Counted from the first letter of the stretch, positions 36,684 through 49,987 are shown. The stretch: 64,000 bases of DNA from Smittia aterrima (GCA_033063855.1 CP093830.1:14632854-14696853); one strand, 5' to 3'. The notes: generated by a model from the sequence alone, not told the origin. Made by a program: numbers and translations.

Positions 36684-37223
36684 TCAGCAGCAGAATTTGC
36701 AGCACTTGTGTGGCTTGATGTCAGCCTCTTTCAACAGTTTGATGTTTTTCGTTGGAGTTGATGGTTGCCAAGGGATTCGGCTTTCCGGAATCACTTTATT
36801 TGTTTTCCAATGCAAATATTTTCCGGAACAAATCGCACACTTGCTTTTGCTTGAAATAGCTCGAGGTTCACTGAGTTCAGGTTCATCTTCATCAGCCGTT
36901 GATAAAGTGTTAGATTTGAGGTTTAGATGGGGAATGACCTCCCTGTTCAAGAAACTGGGGCGTTTGCAATCCCAATAGTTCTTCAACCGCTTTCTAGTCA
37001 TAATAGACCCGAGACGTTGCAAGAGTCGAATATTGTCCTTTTGAACTTTATCTGCTCTCTCGCTTTCCTTCTGCATTTTTTTCAATTTTGCAGTGATATG
37101 TGGATAGTCATTGGGTGGATAGAAATCGATTGCTGGTCCAGCGCTTTGTACCTTCTTACGATGCTGGTGAAAGCGTTTTAATTGCCACGGATAAATCAAA
37201 AGCTTCTCCTTTTTCGTTAACAT
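36684..37223 (-). CDS. CFAP97-domain protein (CFAP97D1 / KIAA1430-like)
   Basis: A single-exon minus-strand gene of 179 aa. The N-terminal 80 residues match the KIAA1430/CFAP97 domain pattern: IYPWQLKRFHQHRKKV, then IDFYPPNDYPHI and a helical NIRLLQRLGSIMTRKRL followed by NYWD. Family members (hemingway and CFAP97D1-like proteins) are ciliary or sperm-axoneme proteins. The second half is less conserved and cysteine-containing (CAICSGKYLHW, and a KCCKFCC end). The gene lies alone between the two 14-Cys paralogs and antisense to both. Lack of introns and small size suit a testis-expressed gene, which is inference. Confidence 0.72.
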   Translation of the reverse strand: MLTKKEKLLIYPWQLKRFHQHRKKVQSAGPAIDFYPPNDYPHITAKLKKMQKESERADKVQKDNIRLLQRLGSIMTRKRLKNYWDCKRPSFLNREVIPHLNLKSNTLSTADEDEPELSEPRAISSKSKCAICSGKYLHWKTNKVIPESRIPWQPSTPTKNIKLLKEADIKPHKCCKFCC

Positions 37224-38440
37224 TGCTTACTCAACTGATGCAAAAAGAAGTTTAAAGAAGTTCATTGATCAAACCCGCTTCATTTATTCGAGCTATGGAA
37301 ACCTATTTTCACTGCCATGGGTCGCCGCTTTTAATTCAATGATTTAGATCAATAGCGCATCACTATTAGCAACAAGAGTGTTTGTATTCAATTTTGAAAT
37401 TAATTTCTAGTCTAGAATTTTGCCATTCAAGTCAAGTTTGACAACAGTTCTAAATTTTTTAAGGTAAAATAATTTACGGAAAATTTCTTGTTGATTTTCA
37501 ATATATTTTTCTTATTGAGAACGCAAACTTGATGTCCACTTAAGATCTCGTTAATCGGAAACTCAAAAGGATCGTCATAGATGAACTATTATGGCATAGA
37601 ACACGATTCGATACGATAAAGCATGCTCAATAAATTCAGCGTACGACAGATTCAATTAGCCAAAAAAAGTTTTTCCGGGCTTCAAGCAACAAGAAGCGGG
37701 AAAGAATGCGGAGCAATAAATAAACTTAAATCCTGTTATCCTTGGGACTTTCTTCTTTATTGTATCATAAGCCGGAGAAAAGAAGGAAACGTGAAACTCT
37801 TGATCATAAATCTCAAATATGGATTTTATGGTTTTCAGATTCATTAGTGGAAACCGCAGTCTGACCAGCTTTTCTCACCATACTATCGATTTTGTCATTG
37901 ATATGCAACTAATGCATACAAGATGTTATAAAATGAACTTCTTTGATAGAATTTAATGTGCTTCATCTTCAAATTCAAAGAGAAGCTGAGCTCTACTGAT
38001 TTAATTAATTTTCGTGATCTTATAGTGAGAGAAATGGAGCATTCAAATTTTCCTGTCTTTTGTAGATTGACTTGAGGGTGACCGCGTTAGAAATGTGGAA
38101 ACTGCTGGAAGCGACAGTAGAAACCCCTTTTGGGCTGCTGAGTTGATGAATCTGAATGTTATGAAAGAGATTACAAAAGGATTTACACGCCAGAAAGAAA
38201 TGAAGAGAAGCGGTCGTCGTTAAGTGAGTGGAAAATGTTTTTCCGTTTAAATTTTTAATGAAAACCTTAAAAAGATTAATTAAAAGATTAAAAGCGGTGG
38301 TTTCTGCGTGCAAATACTGAAGACATTCCCTTTTTCGCTGGTCGAGGACGTCGTTAAACTCTTTGCTCTCGTTCCTTCGAGTTTACATAAGGTTTTAATC
38401 ACAGTTTTAATCTCTTAATGCTTCAAAAGACGATTGCAGA
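37224..38440. other. intergenic, CFAP97-domain gene to paralog 2 promoter
   Basis: A divergent promoter region. Two opposed short ORFs at 37623-37847 lack family features. Nothing else was recognised. Confidence 0.5.
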
Positions 38441-38486
38441 TATAAAATATAAAAGCCTTCGCTGCTTGAGGTAAAAACTGTCATTT
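38441..38486 (+). promoter_or_regulatory. possible core promoter of 14-Cys paralog 2
   Basis: TATAAAAT at 38441 and TATAAAAG at 38448-38455 precede an initiator TCATTT at 38481-38486 (+1 at A38483). A 5' UTR intron from about 38521 (GTGAGT) to the acceptor AG at 39160-39161 (ATTTTCTTTAG) would connect it to the first coding exon. Confidence 0.4.
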
Positions 38487-39174
38487 CATTGTTTATGAGG
38501 CGCAATGAAAAAGTTTCGGGTGAGTGACGCCTTTCACTAAATGCTAAATATTTCTTTTCAACGAAAAGTTTTTCAATTTTTTAGACAATATTTAAAGTTT
38601 TTTTTTTTCATAAAAGTTCTAAAGAGTTATAATTCGTACTATTTTTAAATCGGTTACCTGTAATGCTGCAAACCATTCCAAACTTTGGAATCCACAGAAG
38701 AATGAAATGACAAGTTAGATTCTATAGCAAAGCATATCACGATTCTGTTCTATGTTCATTTGAGAGAATCATGACGAATGACCTTTGGTGATGCTTCGAC
38801 ACATTTTTTCATGTTGTTGATGAACCGACGCAAAAGAAGTTTCTGAGAGAGAAATAGAGAGCTTCATGCTTTGGTTCGAAGTAAACATAAATCCTTCTTT
38901 TCTGAGAGAAAATTGAGAACGAATTTCCGCAGCAGCGCTTTCTGTTTCAGACATCGTGAGATTTTTCCTTTTTTCATCTCGCTGTTATCAGTTGTAATTC
39001 AAAGCGTCGAAGAGCAACATCTGTTTCTACCGAGTAACGTGTGAAGTTTCGAAAAATGAGTTTTCTAAAAATATGTGAAATTTGATAAAACAAAAGATTT
39101 CTCACAATTAATCGAAATAAAATTGAATTTATTTATCTGTCCTGAGAGGAATTTTCTTTAGCTTTGGAAGGAAA

Positions 39175-42100
39175 ATGTTGAAAGTCACGAAACTATTTCA
39201 CTTTTCATTATTAATGGTGTTTCATCAAACAGGTGAGAACCGATCATTAATTTTGCCAATTGTTTCTCAGTGAATTGGATTTTCTTTCATTATTTTCCCA
39301 TTTCACTTTGGCCGTCCATCAAGCTAGAGTTGATTCTCGTTCTCGTTGTGACTTTTACATTGTTATCAAAGATTCTTGTTGAATAAGTGACTTTAACGAC
39401 TTTAACGAATCTCGATGTAATGTCGTGGAATTGAATTTCCCGCTTCGGTTTTCCCTTTTCAAGTTAAACTCTCAAGATTTTTATCAACTGGATTGTGGTA
39501 CTGGATTGAAGAATGAATTTAATTTCGAACAAATGACTCTTGTCGCGATAAGAATCTTAATTAATGAATGAGAATCACTTTCCATTCTTTCCGTGACTTG
39601 CTTTAACTAAAGAACTTTTTACTATTTATGACTCTTTAATTACCCGCAAATATTTTGAGAGCAGAAGGAGAAGGCGTAGAATTTTTGACATCAAATGAAT
39701 CAGAATTTTGTTGAAATCTTTTCGTTGTTATCGAAGTTGTTAAGCCGGATTTAAATTATTGTTTTGAGCAAGTAGGAAACTCGTTTGTCTTTTAAGACCG
39801 ACAACGACAAAATATTAAGCCGGTCGTTAATCTTTTCATTAAATTCATTATCGCTTTGTAGTTTATTAATTTGAAAAAACGCACGCAGATCATATGGAAT
39901 TTCCTTTTGATTAATCAGTGTTGATAAACAAGACTCACATATTGTTCGTGCAAGTTTACAATTTGAGTCAACGAAAGCTTTTGGCATTAATTGACAATAA
40001 ACTGCACGGTCTGATGAAAATTACCATTCCTCTGAACAATTTAGACATTGCACACTGAAAAGTTTATTGATTGATGTAACAGTAAAACCTCAAAACTCAT
40101 GTAACCTCCGTCTTTGTAATAATCAACAATTGAAATCTGTCAGACATTCTCTCAGACTAGTTAATTTAGGAAACCTTAACTTCTCTCCGACAATTACGCA
40201 AACACAAAACAGTCAAACCCTCTCCGATTTCGAATTATGACCGAATTTTCTCGACATTTTAATAGGCCCATTGATGTGAATGAAAAAGCTTCTCGCTTTT
40301 GCCAGCCGGAAAAGTTTGAACAACTTTATAATCCTCGGTAAATAACGCTCAGACGGAAAAAAAACATTTTTGAACCATTTTTCTCGACGGGAATTTGTAA
40401 TTGATTTGGAATTTTGAAGAAGGAAAAGTTTTCTGTTTCTTGTTACAGACAAATCTAAATTATTCAGTCAATTTAAATTAGCTGCTTTAATGGAATTTTT
40501 TCAATATTTTTAGCATCATGTTCCTTTTTCGACTTTCATTTCAAACCCACGGTCAATTTTCAATTTACGACCCAATCAATCCTATTCAGAATTTTTCCTC
40601 GAATACTGTGAGATAACAAATAGAGAGAGAGAGAGAGAGCTTTTCTAAAAGTTTCCTAATTGAAGAAAATAAATAATGTGCATAAACACTGGACAAGCAA
40701 CGAGGCAATTTGCCGATTGAAATTTCACGAAAGAACTTTACTCTCGCCTCCAATACGTACGAGATTCCTTTAATGTCTCGCACTTGAGCTGGGGGAAGTT
40801 TCAATCCTCTGGAGGCTTATTGTTTGCGAAAGTCCAATTTAACTTTTGAATCTTTTTCTTCGCCTTGCTCAACTGAAGCCGAAAAAATAAAATAAAATGT
40901 TATTAATCTTTCCAAATTGGCTTGAAAGAAAGTGAATGAAAAAAAACTTTTTTCCCGACAAATTTTCCCCTTGGACAGAGCAAGTTCAGAATGTCGGAGT
41001 TAAAAAAATTTCCCTCTTGACATTCATTTTTGAGTGCATATGTCGCTTGAAACCAAGCGAATCAACTGCAAATAAATTATTCATCCCCAAAAGCTGCAGA
41101 CGACAAATGCATCGTAAAATTTACATTTCTCTGGAGAAGTATTTTTTACGTATTTTTGATTTTATTAGGAACAAAAATATCCCAGACAGTTGTTGTGAGC
41201 ACTTAGCTAAATTCTTTAGGTCAAATGCATAATAATTTTCAGACAAAGAATTTTAATTTGAAGAAATTCATTTTTAGATGGTTTTAAGTGACTATGTTGT
41301 TTCAGTTGAAAGGGATATGTGAAACTTGCAGTAACGTGAATTTGAAGCATTTAATTGTGCACACTTGCTAAAAACGGAGCTATGAAAAAAAACGCAAGTT
41401 TGCATTTTTTAAATAGTAAAAAATCATCAAGTTACTTGAAAGTAAAATATATTTTAAGCAAAAATGTTTACTGAATATCTTTGAAGTTTCATTGAAAGGT
41501 AATAATTATTCCATGAAATTCCCTACGGCATACATTAAACCAGCTTGGCAGTGTTAGCCACAAAACGGAATAGCAATTATGCTAAGCGGATATGAGCCAT
41601 TATGCAAGCAAAGCTTTCGTTATTCGATTCATTTTTTAAAATGCTGTGAAAATTCTATTCACGGATGAGCCACGTAGGTGAAAAATATTCTTTTGTACTT
41701 TCCCGTCGTTTTGTTCGTCAGAATTTCCAATCACTGATCAATAAGCATGTGGTACATGTGTGCATGAGAAAGCATCGTTTGGAGGGAAAGGAAGGAAAAT
41801 TATAGACCAAGAAACTTTGTTATCGCGAGCGAAGGCAAAAATGGAAACTTTTCATATTTCACACAACTTTTTATCACTGTTGGAGAAAAAAAATTCTCGA
41901 GCGACCTGTTAGCACTGCATGAAATGCACATCGTAATCAAATTTGACGGAGGGGGAGTTGGCGTGGGAGCTTCAATTTACCTTAAAAGGAAAAAAATTCT
42001 AGCAAAATTACCATAAGCTTACAACTTATCACGAACAAATTTCTTCAACTTTCCATCGAAATCACTCTGAGATAGGAAAATATGAAAATTGTCTTTTCTT

Positions 42101-42974
42101 CAAAAGCTCAATGAAATTGTATCTTAAATTGAATTTGTTTTTTTTTCAAAAAGTTTCTTTTCGGACGATTAGAGAAGATTGCGGGCAGGAGGAGTTATCA
42201 AGATGCGCGAAACCATTGCAACTTTTTCAAGCCACGAGCGATCTCAGCTTTGCTCCAAAGCGAGAAGAACTCGACAAGCTTTGTCCAGAATTCCACAATG
42301 GCCTTCGATGTGTTGCGTCATATTCACGCCGCTGTATGACGCAATTTCAGCGTGACCAGTTCAACAAAATATATAAGGGCGCGAATGAACTTATCACGGA
42401 CCTATGCTTCACGGATGGCGTCTATCAAAACGAGTTTCTGAAACATTCACCGTGCCTACAAACCGTCAAACCGCTTCACATAAAATGCGCCGACAGATAT
42501 CAACAGAGAATGTCGTCAATATTTAAAACGTCAGCGAATCAAACCACACACAATCAGCAGGAACAGCAGTCTGTCAGTGGCGAGAACGACGTTGAGAACG
42601 TTAAAACCGTTTGCTGGTAAGTGCTGAGCCCTCAGGCAGATATTTTTGATGTTCGAATACTTCAAATACTTGGAAGTTCGAATTGTGTTACAAAAATATC
42701 TTCTGTATCTCATACTTTCAGCTCTTTTAAAGAGTATTTGGACTGTTCGGAGCATGTAACTCGCCGAAATTGCGGCAGCCAAACGGGGCTCTTCATTCGC
42801 GAGTTTCTACATAGAATGTCCGATAATCTCATGCAGGATTTTTGTGAAGAACACTACAAAGGATCCAATCACTGCTCGAGCGAATTCTCCACGGCAACCG
42901 AACGCTCCGACTCAGCACTTCAATTGATTTTGGTTGCTGTTTTCACTACCTTCACATGCCGACAAATTAGTTGA
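39175..42974 (+). CDS. secreted, probably GPI-anchored 14-cysteine protein, paralog 2
   Basis: Exons are 39175-39232, 42154-42616 and 42722-42974, giving 257 aa, the same length as paralog 1. Exon 1 encodes a signal peptide (MLKVTKLFHFSLLMVF) and ends ACA-G in phase 1 as in paralog 1. The 2.9-kb intron holds nothing recognised. The mature part has all 14 cysteines of paralog 1 in the same order and the blocks TSDLSFAPKREEL, YQNEFLKHSPC and EYLDCSEHVTRRNCG. The intron that paralog 1 has after KIYK is absent here. The linker is Gln/Asn/Thr rich, and the C-terminus is hydrophobic (LQLILVAVFTTF), consistent with a GPI signal or membrane anchor. Function is unknown. Confidence 0.72.
40622..40639. 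repeat. (GA)n microsatellite in the paralog 2 intron
   Basis: A run of about nine GA units within the first intron. Confidence 0.6.
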
Positions 42975-44134
42975 AACTGTTGGAGAGCTTAACAATGAAC
43001 GAAAAAAAAATTTAAAGCCAATGAGATTTTCCACATCTCAATTCAATTTTTCAATTGCTTAATTTAAGTTCTCCTGGATTTTGTTACTCCTCGTAGAATT
43101 TATCTAGACTTGAAGAGGAATCTTGTCTAAGTGAAATGAATACAAAAAATTCTCGATCGTTTCAATTGTAAATCTTTTGTTTTATTTCTCGTCTCAAGGA
43201 CATCAACTTGCACATTACTTACATTTTCCGTTTTCAGGTTTTCGAGTTAATTTAATGACATAATTTCTTCAAAGTATTTTATGAGAAAGCTTAGGTGAGG
43301 AAATAAATTGGGCAATTGAGTATAGCTTTCAGAGATTGTCGATGGCAAGAAGTGCAGAATAAATATTCATCGAATGATTCCATTATGTAAACCGTTTCGA
43401 TTGGTAAGCAAGCAGAAGTGTAGAGTTAATGTTAGAGAAATTTTTCTGTAATTGACTCACAATTTAAACTCAAGAGATTCAAAATGTGGTTACGAAAATT
43501 AAAGTTTTTCTTTGAACATTTCACTACGAACAACAATTCGAACAGTAGTTTAAACAGAAGCTTGTAGAACAACAAATGAAGTAAACCGAAATATCGTGTT
43601 CTGAACTTTTTTGCGTTCAGGGTTGAAAATAGCTTTTGCAATATTGTGCCCAGAAAGTAAAATCAATTCAATCAATCAATAAACGTAAGAAGAATATTTT
43701 GGCACAAAACATGTACAACGATCCAAGATACGTTCGAGAACATGTTTAAAGCATTTATCAAACCTTCCGGGGGAAATTTCATAAACATATTTTGACGATA
43801 ATCTTTAATAGGAAATTTTCACCCACTTTTCAATTTGTAATCACTAATCACCTTATCGAAAGTAAACTTCGAAATTAATATCAACTAATGTATGAGAGAA
43901 TATGTTTCTGTGACAACTCTGTTTAACATCTTTGGTTAAGGTTAAATCGCGTCATTTCGCGAAAGGAAAATATAATTAGTTTTATACACTCACAGATCTA
44001 ATAAATTAGCTTTCATAAGTGTCAGCAATAATCACGCACCTTAAATACATTTTGAAACATTTCTTGGCGTCAAAAGTCGCATTCTTATCTCTAAAATTGC
44101 ACACACTATTCATTTACTTTCGGCGCATGGAGAT
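42975..44134. other. intergenic between convergent paralog 2 and DENND5
   Basis: 3' UTRs of two convergent genes and AT-rich spacer; no ORF or repeat of interest. Confidence 0.55.
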
Positions 44135-47100
44135 TCAACAGTTTGAAGTATTAAGACCTGAGGTGATGGAGCTGTCTAAATCGAACGGAAATTCGCCGAG
44201 CGGCTGTAGAATTTGATACAAAAATCGATTCAAGCTCTTTTGACGAAGGAAGCTCTTGTCTTCGTACATTTCATGTGAAGCTCGAGAGGCAGACAATGTC
44301 GGTAGCATGCGATGAAGCAGATGTTCTCTGTCAAAATCTTTCATTGTAATTGAATTAAAATCATATTAAATCGGACTCACCTCAGACAAAGACAAATGAA
44401 AAGTTGAAATTTCTCATCGGAGCCGATCGTAGAGTTTTTGGAAATTTCATCAACAAGTGTGCAGTAATCGTTCCAAATGTCAATCACATGCTCGTCAATC
44501 CCACTTTGGTCGTTTCCTCCCTGAATTGTCGCCAAAGTTTCTGCTGTGAGGTTTTGCTCGAACTCATCCTTACAGCGAACTGATTAAAGTAAATTTCCAT
44601 GAAGAAAAATAAACGACAAAACGGATGGGTAACTCACCGAAAAAGTCCCACAGGAAGAAATTTCTTCCGAATAGTCGCTGAGAGCGAAAACCGAGAATAA
44701 ATGCCGACATGAGACATTCGACGAAACCACCTTCACCGCACAGAAGATTCGTTAACACTGACATGTCGCTGCTGCAATCTACTCCACTCATTCGACGCTT
44801 CTGGTGTCGATAGAACCATTTTACAATCTTGTTAACAGAGTCACTTAATCCGCTTTGTATTTCGTTCGGGTCTCTTTTCTCTTCATTTCCCGACAATCCC
44901 GAACTAATGAAACTTTCGGTCATTGTCAACGGTAAAGAGTTTGGTGGTTTATTGATTGCACTTGGCGATTTATCTGGTAAACTACTAAAATTTCCACACT
45001 GGTCATCCATAGGATCTGTTGTGGGTCGTATCAGTTGTCCAATCAGCATGCGCTCCATTGACCCATCATCAATTCCACGACCCAACCATCTGTTGCATGT
45101 AAACTTATAAGCATGTCCCGTAATTTCATTTCGTATCCACACGCAATCTAGATGAAGTTTGGTCGATGACGTTAGCGTGGATGTGCTCTGTGAAGCATCA
45201 ATTCCGATTCGAAGCGTCCGTAATATTCCCAAGTTCTTATGCTCCATCAGAAGCTCAATCTTGTTCAAAGAAATTCTTTCCGTTTCTCCGATGGAGCCGA
45301 AAATTATTAAGCAAAGCTTCGGAAGCATCGAAGATTTTCTTGTGAGTGTTCCGGTGCCGCTCACTGGAACAATCATAATTCGGTAAGGAATAATCGTCAT
45401 GCCATAGACTTGCGTAAAACAAAAATAGTCAACAGCATTAAGAGTCAGAAGATGATAGAGAAATTGCTCTTTTTCGTCCTCATAAGTAAGGAAAGCAGTG
45501 CGTTTGTAAGTTGAACGTAGTATCGAAACATCAGCCAACAAAGTCTTCAAATGTCTCGAGAGTAGCTTTTTTTCGAGCGTCAATCGAACGAAGGCTCTCG
45601 CATATCCAATGTCTGTCTTGATTTCATGCATTGACAGTACGTTTCTGATGTCGTATTCAAGAGTTTCTGGCAATTTGGGCAAAACCAATTCAGCATTGTC
45701 TGAGCTCAAGAACGTTCGTCTCTCGCATGACTTCGATCTTCTAGTTTTTTGCTGTTGCTGACGACGCTGAAGTGAAGCAGTGGGCGACGGTGTCGTTGAA
45801 AGTGACGCTGAGATTAACGACGAAGACATTTCTTGCGGTTCGACTTTAAGCGATGATAAATCTATTGCATGAAACAAGAACACGTTAGCTCAATCGACAT
45901 AAAACAATCAACTATAGAGAAAGGAAAAGGAAAAATAATGAAATCAAGCGTGAACCTACAATCCATCCGTTTCCTCATCACCGACCATGCGAGAGCTTGA
46001 AATCGAAAGAGCAAAGAAAACAGAAAGTTTCAACGGGAGGGCAACCAGTTATTAGTCATTGTTAGGTCCGGTTGGATTAATTAATTATTCGTCCTTTGTT
46101 TATATTTAGTAATTTTCCTCCAACTTTAATCAGATTAATTAATAAATTACCTGGTGTTCTTAACAGTTGAGCATCCGAGTCCAATTTTCCATTGTTTCTC
46201 GCACCTCCGCCATTCGTCACAGCATTCGCCTTTTCCATTTTTTCAAAATAACGCAACAGATGGGACCAGAACGGCGACTTTATTTGATTGTTGTTGTGGT
46301 AATGGTTTTTAGTGTGCGCCGACTTTGAATGAGGGGTGATAAGACCATGAGACCAAATTTTCTCCAATAGATCACAAAGCGAAGTGATGAGAGAATTTTC
46401 TTCAACGTCTGCACTCCCACCAACTTCCATGTCGATTTTTTCCATCAGCATTCTTTTGGTTTTTGTTTTGCACTCCTTAAGTGTAAAAGAATGAAATGCT
46501 TTTTCGTACGAAATTCTCTTGAGGTAATAAATTAGTCTTCTCACCTTTAAAAGCTTTTCAACGAACGTCCAATTAGTTTGTGCAACAAATGATGCGGAAA
46601 ATTCTTCCCCTTTAGAGCTCTTGTCATCGTTATTACCTCCAGTTTGATGAGTGCTGACGTTGCTTGATATACTCAAACTTTCAGCACTACCGCTCAAATT
46701 TTTGTCAATGTCGATTTCGCGTAAATAGAACTTCATCTGACTATTCTTCTTCTCCAATAGTTTCCTATCATCTAGATCGAGCTTCTTCTTTACGCGCCTT
46801 AAGCTATTTGGTCTTTTGTTAGTCATGAGTTTTTCAAATATTTTTAATTTGGTTTATTGACAACACAAATGTTGCGTAAGAAAAGAGGTTTGTTACATTT
46901 TCCAAGTGAGCCGAAGTAAAAATGATAATAAAGAAAAGAAAGAGGGAGAGAAAAGACAACTTGTTTAAATCCTTTCACCATGTGTTTGCGAAGTCGTTTC
47001 GCGTATGTGTGAGAAAATTGCATTAAAAAATTCCACCAAAACTTTTACGCCAGAGACATTAAACTTTTCTTTATGATCGTAAAAGTGTTGTTACTGCTTT

Positions 47101-49987
47101 GGTGATGGCATGCAAAATTCCTCTTGCCAGTGATTCTAAAGGAGCGTGCAGGTTAGTTGTGTTATCATAAATTTCTCTATGCTGATTTTTTTGGCTTGTT
47201 TTGAGAAACACTTGAACTCCAACTTGAAAACAGTATGTTGTTACACAGACATAAAAATATAAAATAATCTCTCAATCAGTCAGAAAAAAAAATATAAAAA
47301 TTGAAAAGTTCTATCGATTTCAGGTTTACAAACAAGAAACATTCTCATTTGTTTATTTTACGTAAAAAAATCATTTTTATAAAATTAAATATTGTTAAAT
47401 GATTGCAAAAGCTAACTAAGTGGACATTCGTTTCGTGAAAATATTATCTGCAAACATCAGAAAAGAGAGAAAACATCACAGTTAAAATTATATGCAAACT
47501 TAAAAGGCTTTCAATACAGAAAAAAAAATTATTTTTGAGGAAAAATTAAGTTCAAGCATGACTTGTCTTCAGCGAAAGTCAAAATGCAATTAAAGCTAAC
47601 GAGGCATTCAAATATTTTGTACACATGTGAACATTTATCCCACGATTGAAATTACTTCAATTTACCTCTCGCTCGATGCTTGGTTAAGAGCTGAAGCTTC
47701 AAGTAGTGGAAACGATTTAAAGTAAGCCGGACTTTTCCTAAGTACTTCTGAGGGTGGCGACACTTCCAGATCAAAATTTTTAATTCGCTTCTCCAGGGAA
47801 GCCTTTGAGCTATTTAAATGTGGTATGTTTTCAAGATTTTTCCAACGGATGTTTATCTCTTCAACACTGCCAAAATGTTTTCTGTTCAAAAGATAAATAG
47901 AAGAAATCAATTTTCACGTCCAAAATAAATGTCACAAATTAAACTTACTTCAATATTTTAATCCTGTTGTCAAGCAGTTGAAGATTTTTGTTGACATGGA
48001 CATCGAAAGAGCTAAAGTCCTCGTCACATTGTTTTGTTTTCAGATCATTTGAACTTCCGCCGGCAACACCCGCCTTGTCGTCAAAGGATGTCATGATTTT
48101 GTTGTCGATCAGTGTTGCAAACATTTGTGACTCAAGAAATTGCGAAAGAAATGGACGATATTGCGTAGTTTGATCTGATAGAAAAGATGCCTTGTCAAAA
48201 TTATGCATTGATTCTCTGTTCTTTAGCCATTCAGACTTATTCTGATTCGGTAAGATAACAAACTGTTCATAATCGAGAAAGATTTGGCAAAAACGGTTGA
48301 GAAAAATCTCCCGAATCTCTGCATTCAATCTCAGATCGTTGTAATATTGTTCATTGTTTGTGAAACTGCCAGCTGATGTTCGCTTTTGTGATGAGTCTGA
48401 AGGTGAGTTATGAAGATCGTTGTTTCCACTTGATGGTCCAGAAAAATCAAAGTCATTGATAAAGTCGTGAAGTGAGTGTTTCTTCCGCCTAGATTTTGTA
48501 AGTGTAAGAGTTGCGGAAGGCGCTGGCGAAGCCGATAATCGCTGGTATTGAATATTGCTGTACTTGTCATTGGTCAATGGCTGTTGGAAGTAAAAGTTGT
48601 TGTTGATCATGAGGTTCTTTGGATTGAGAATTGTCGACTCGAATTCTTGTGCTGGCGCATGTTGTTCAGTCTTTTGCTTCGAGTTAAACTTATTAAGTGC
48701 TTCGTATATTTCGGCTATACAATCGGATTTATGCGGAAAAGTTGGTAGCTCTTCTGGTAGCTGGATTGTTTTGTTGTCAATATCAACATAGCATAAACCA
48801 ACTTTCTGTTGAACACTGGTGTCGAGATTCTCGGAATGAAGTCCCATGACGAAAGGAACTGGTGCATCGAGGAAATGATGTAATGCTGTTGGTAGGATTG
48901 GCGCATAAACATGTGGCCATTCGAATGGGAATAGCAAAGATGTGATACATTCAGCAACTATTGTGAGTTTCTGGAAGTCCTCAGACTTTAACAACACTTG
49001 ATTCTCAAGCAGAACGCATGTGAATAATTCAATTACGCACTCAACACTAAGATAGCTGAATAACAGTCTTAATGGAAAATCCAATAACGGAAGTTCATTT
49101 ATTTTCGGTCGCTGGAGAATAGTGTTGATGGGTGTAAGACTTGGTTGATCTGGCGGTAGGTGGATGCGAATAGATTTTCCGTAATCTGGCACTTTGACGT
49201 CATAGAGAATATTGTATATGTAGCTTTCAAGGCTTAGTCTAGCTCCCGGAGCTCGCGGAAGACACTGGTAGAGATTAGTGAGGAAAACTTCCGCTACGTG
49301 AGAATACGGAAACTGACAAACGAGCGTTATTGACTTCGTAACGTAAAGTGTATCTTTCTGAATATCGTAAAAGCTGGCTGCACTCGAGTTTTTATCTTCA
49401 TCGCCTAAACGGAAATGTCTTGGAAGCGATCTACTTGAGTCTTGTCGTCTAAGAGAACCTTGGCTACTCGATAGTTCTGTGATGTACATTGACTGAAGTG
49501 TTTGCATGGCACCACAGATATTTTCATTCTTTGTTTCTTCATAAAATACCAAAGAGAATCCATAACATCGCTTGCCATCATCACGCGTGCTGGCAAACGA
49601 ATGGAATCTTGGTGTTATATCATGTTTCTGCGTTCGGAATTTCAATCCTTGCGGTAAACTCAACATACAAGTACCATAGGAATCGAAAGGATTCGAAGGA
49701 CAATGTGCAGGATAATGCGCTAATGTTTTACTCTTATATGATCTGTCTAATGGAGGAATGCTGAGATTTGTCACGCCATCTAAAATAAAAACAAGAAATT
49801 CAAGTTCCACAAAACTTCCAGCGACGCAAAAAAACTCACCTGAATAAAGATCAGCTTCTAAGCCATTCTCTAAGTCCAGCCCGCATATGACAAAATAATC
49901 TGAGAATCTAGCGAGCTGACACTTGTCACTTAGTGACTTAAGAGTCGAAGATGAATTCTTCTTCACTTTCGACTCCATCACTTTCAC
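44135..49987 (-). CDS. DENND5 (Rab6-interacting protein 1) homolog
   Basis: Minus-strand exons are 49987-49840, 49779-47949, 47881-47666, 46812-46151, 45861-44638, 44579-44381 and 44327-44135; phases agree throughout and give about 1490 aa. Domain order is that of DENND5: uDENN (SDYFVICGLDLENGLEADLY), cDENN and dDENN in exon 2, RUN1 across exons 4-5 (KTDIGYARAFVRLTLEKKLL to LNAVDYFCF, near residue 1100), PLAT (about 1105-1225, with VRNEITG and RWLGRGIDDGSMER), and RUN2 (about 1260-1470, NLLCGEGGFVECL to EHLLHRMLP). DENND5 proteins are exchange factors for Rab39-type GTPases and bind Rab6 at the Golgi. It is longer than human DENND5A because of low-complexity inserts in the dDENN-RUN1 region and in RUN1. 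Intron 1 (60 nt) is in frame without a stop; the exon 4 acceptor is unusual. Confidence 0.92.
46813..47665 (-). other. DENND5 intron 3 with distant branch region
   Basis: An 853-nt intron. On the minus strand a strong pyrimidine tract (complement of 46926-46955) is followed by no AG until the acceptor used at 46814-46813, about 145 nt later. A further coding exon inside is not excluded, but flanking phases match without one. Confidence 0.6.

Noticed and set aside
44338..44380. 43-nt version of the last DENND5 intron (acceptor AAAG at 44337)
   Set aside because: Gives a stop codon at once and is shorter than any other intron here; the acceptor at 44328-44329 restores the conserved REHLLHRML.
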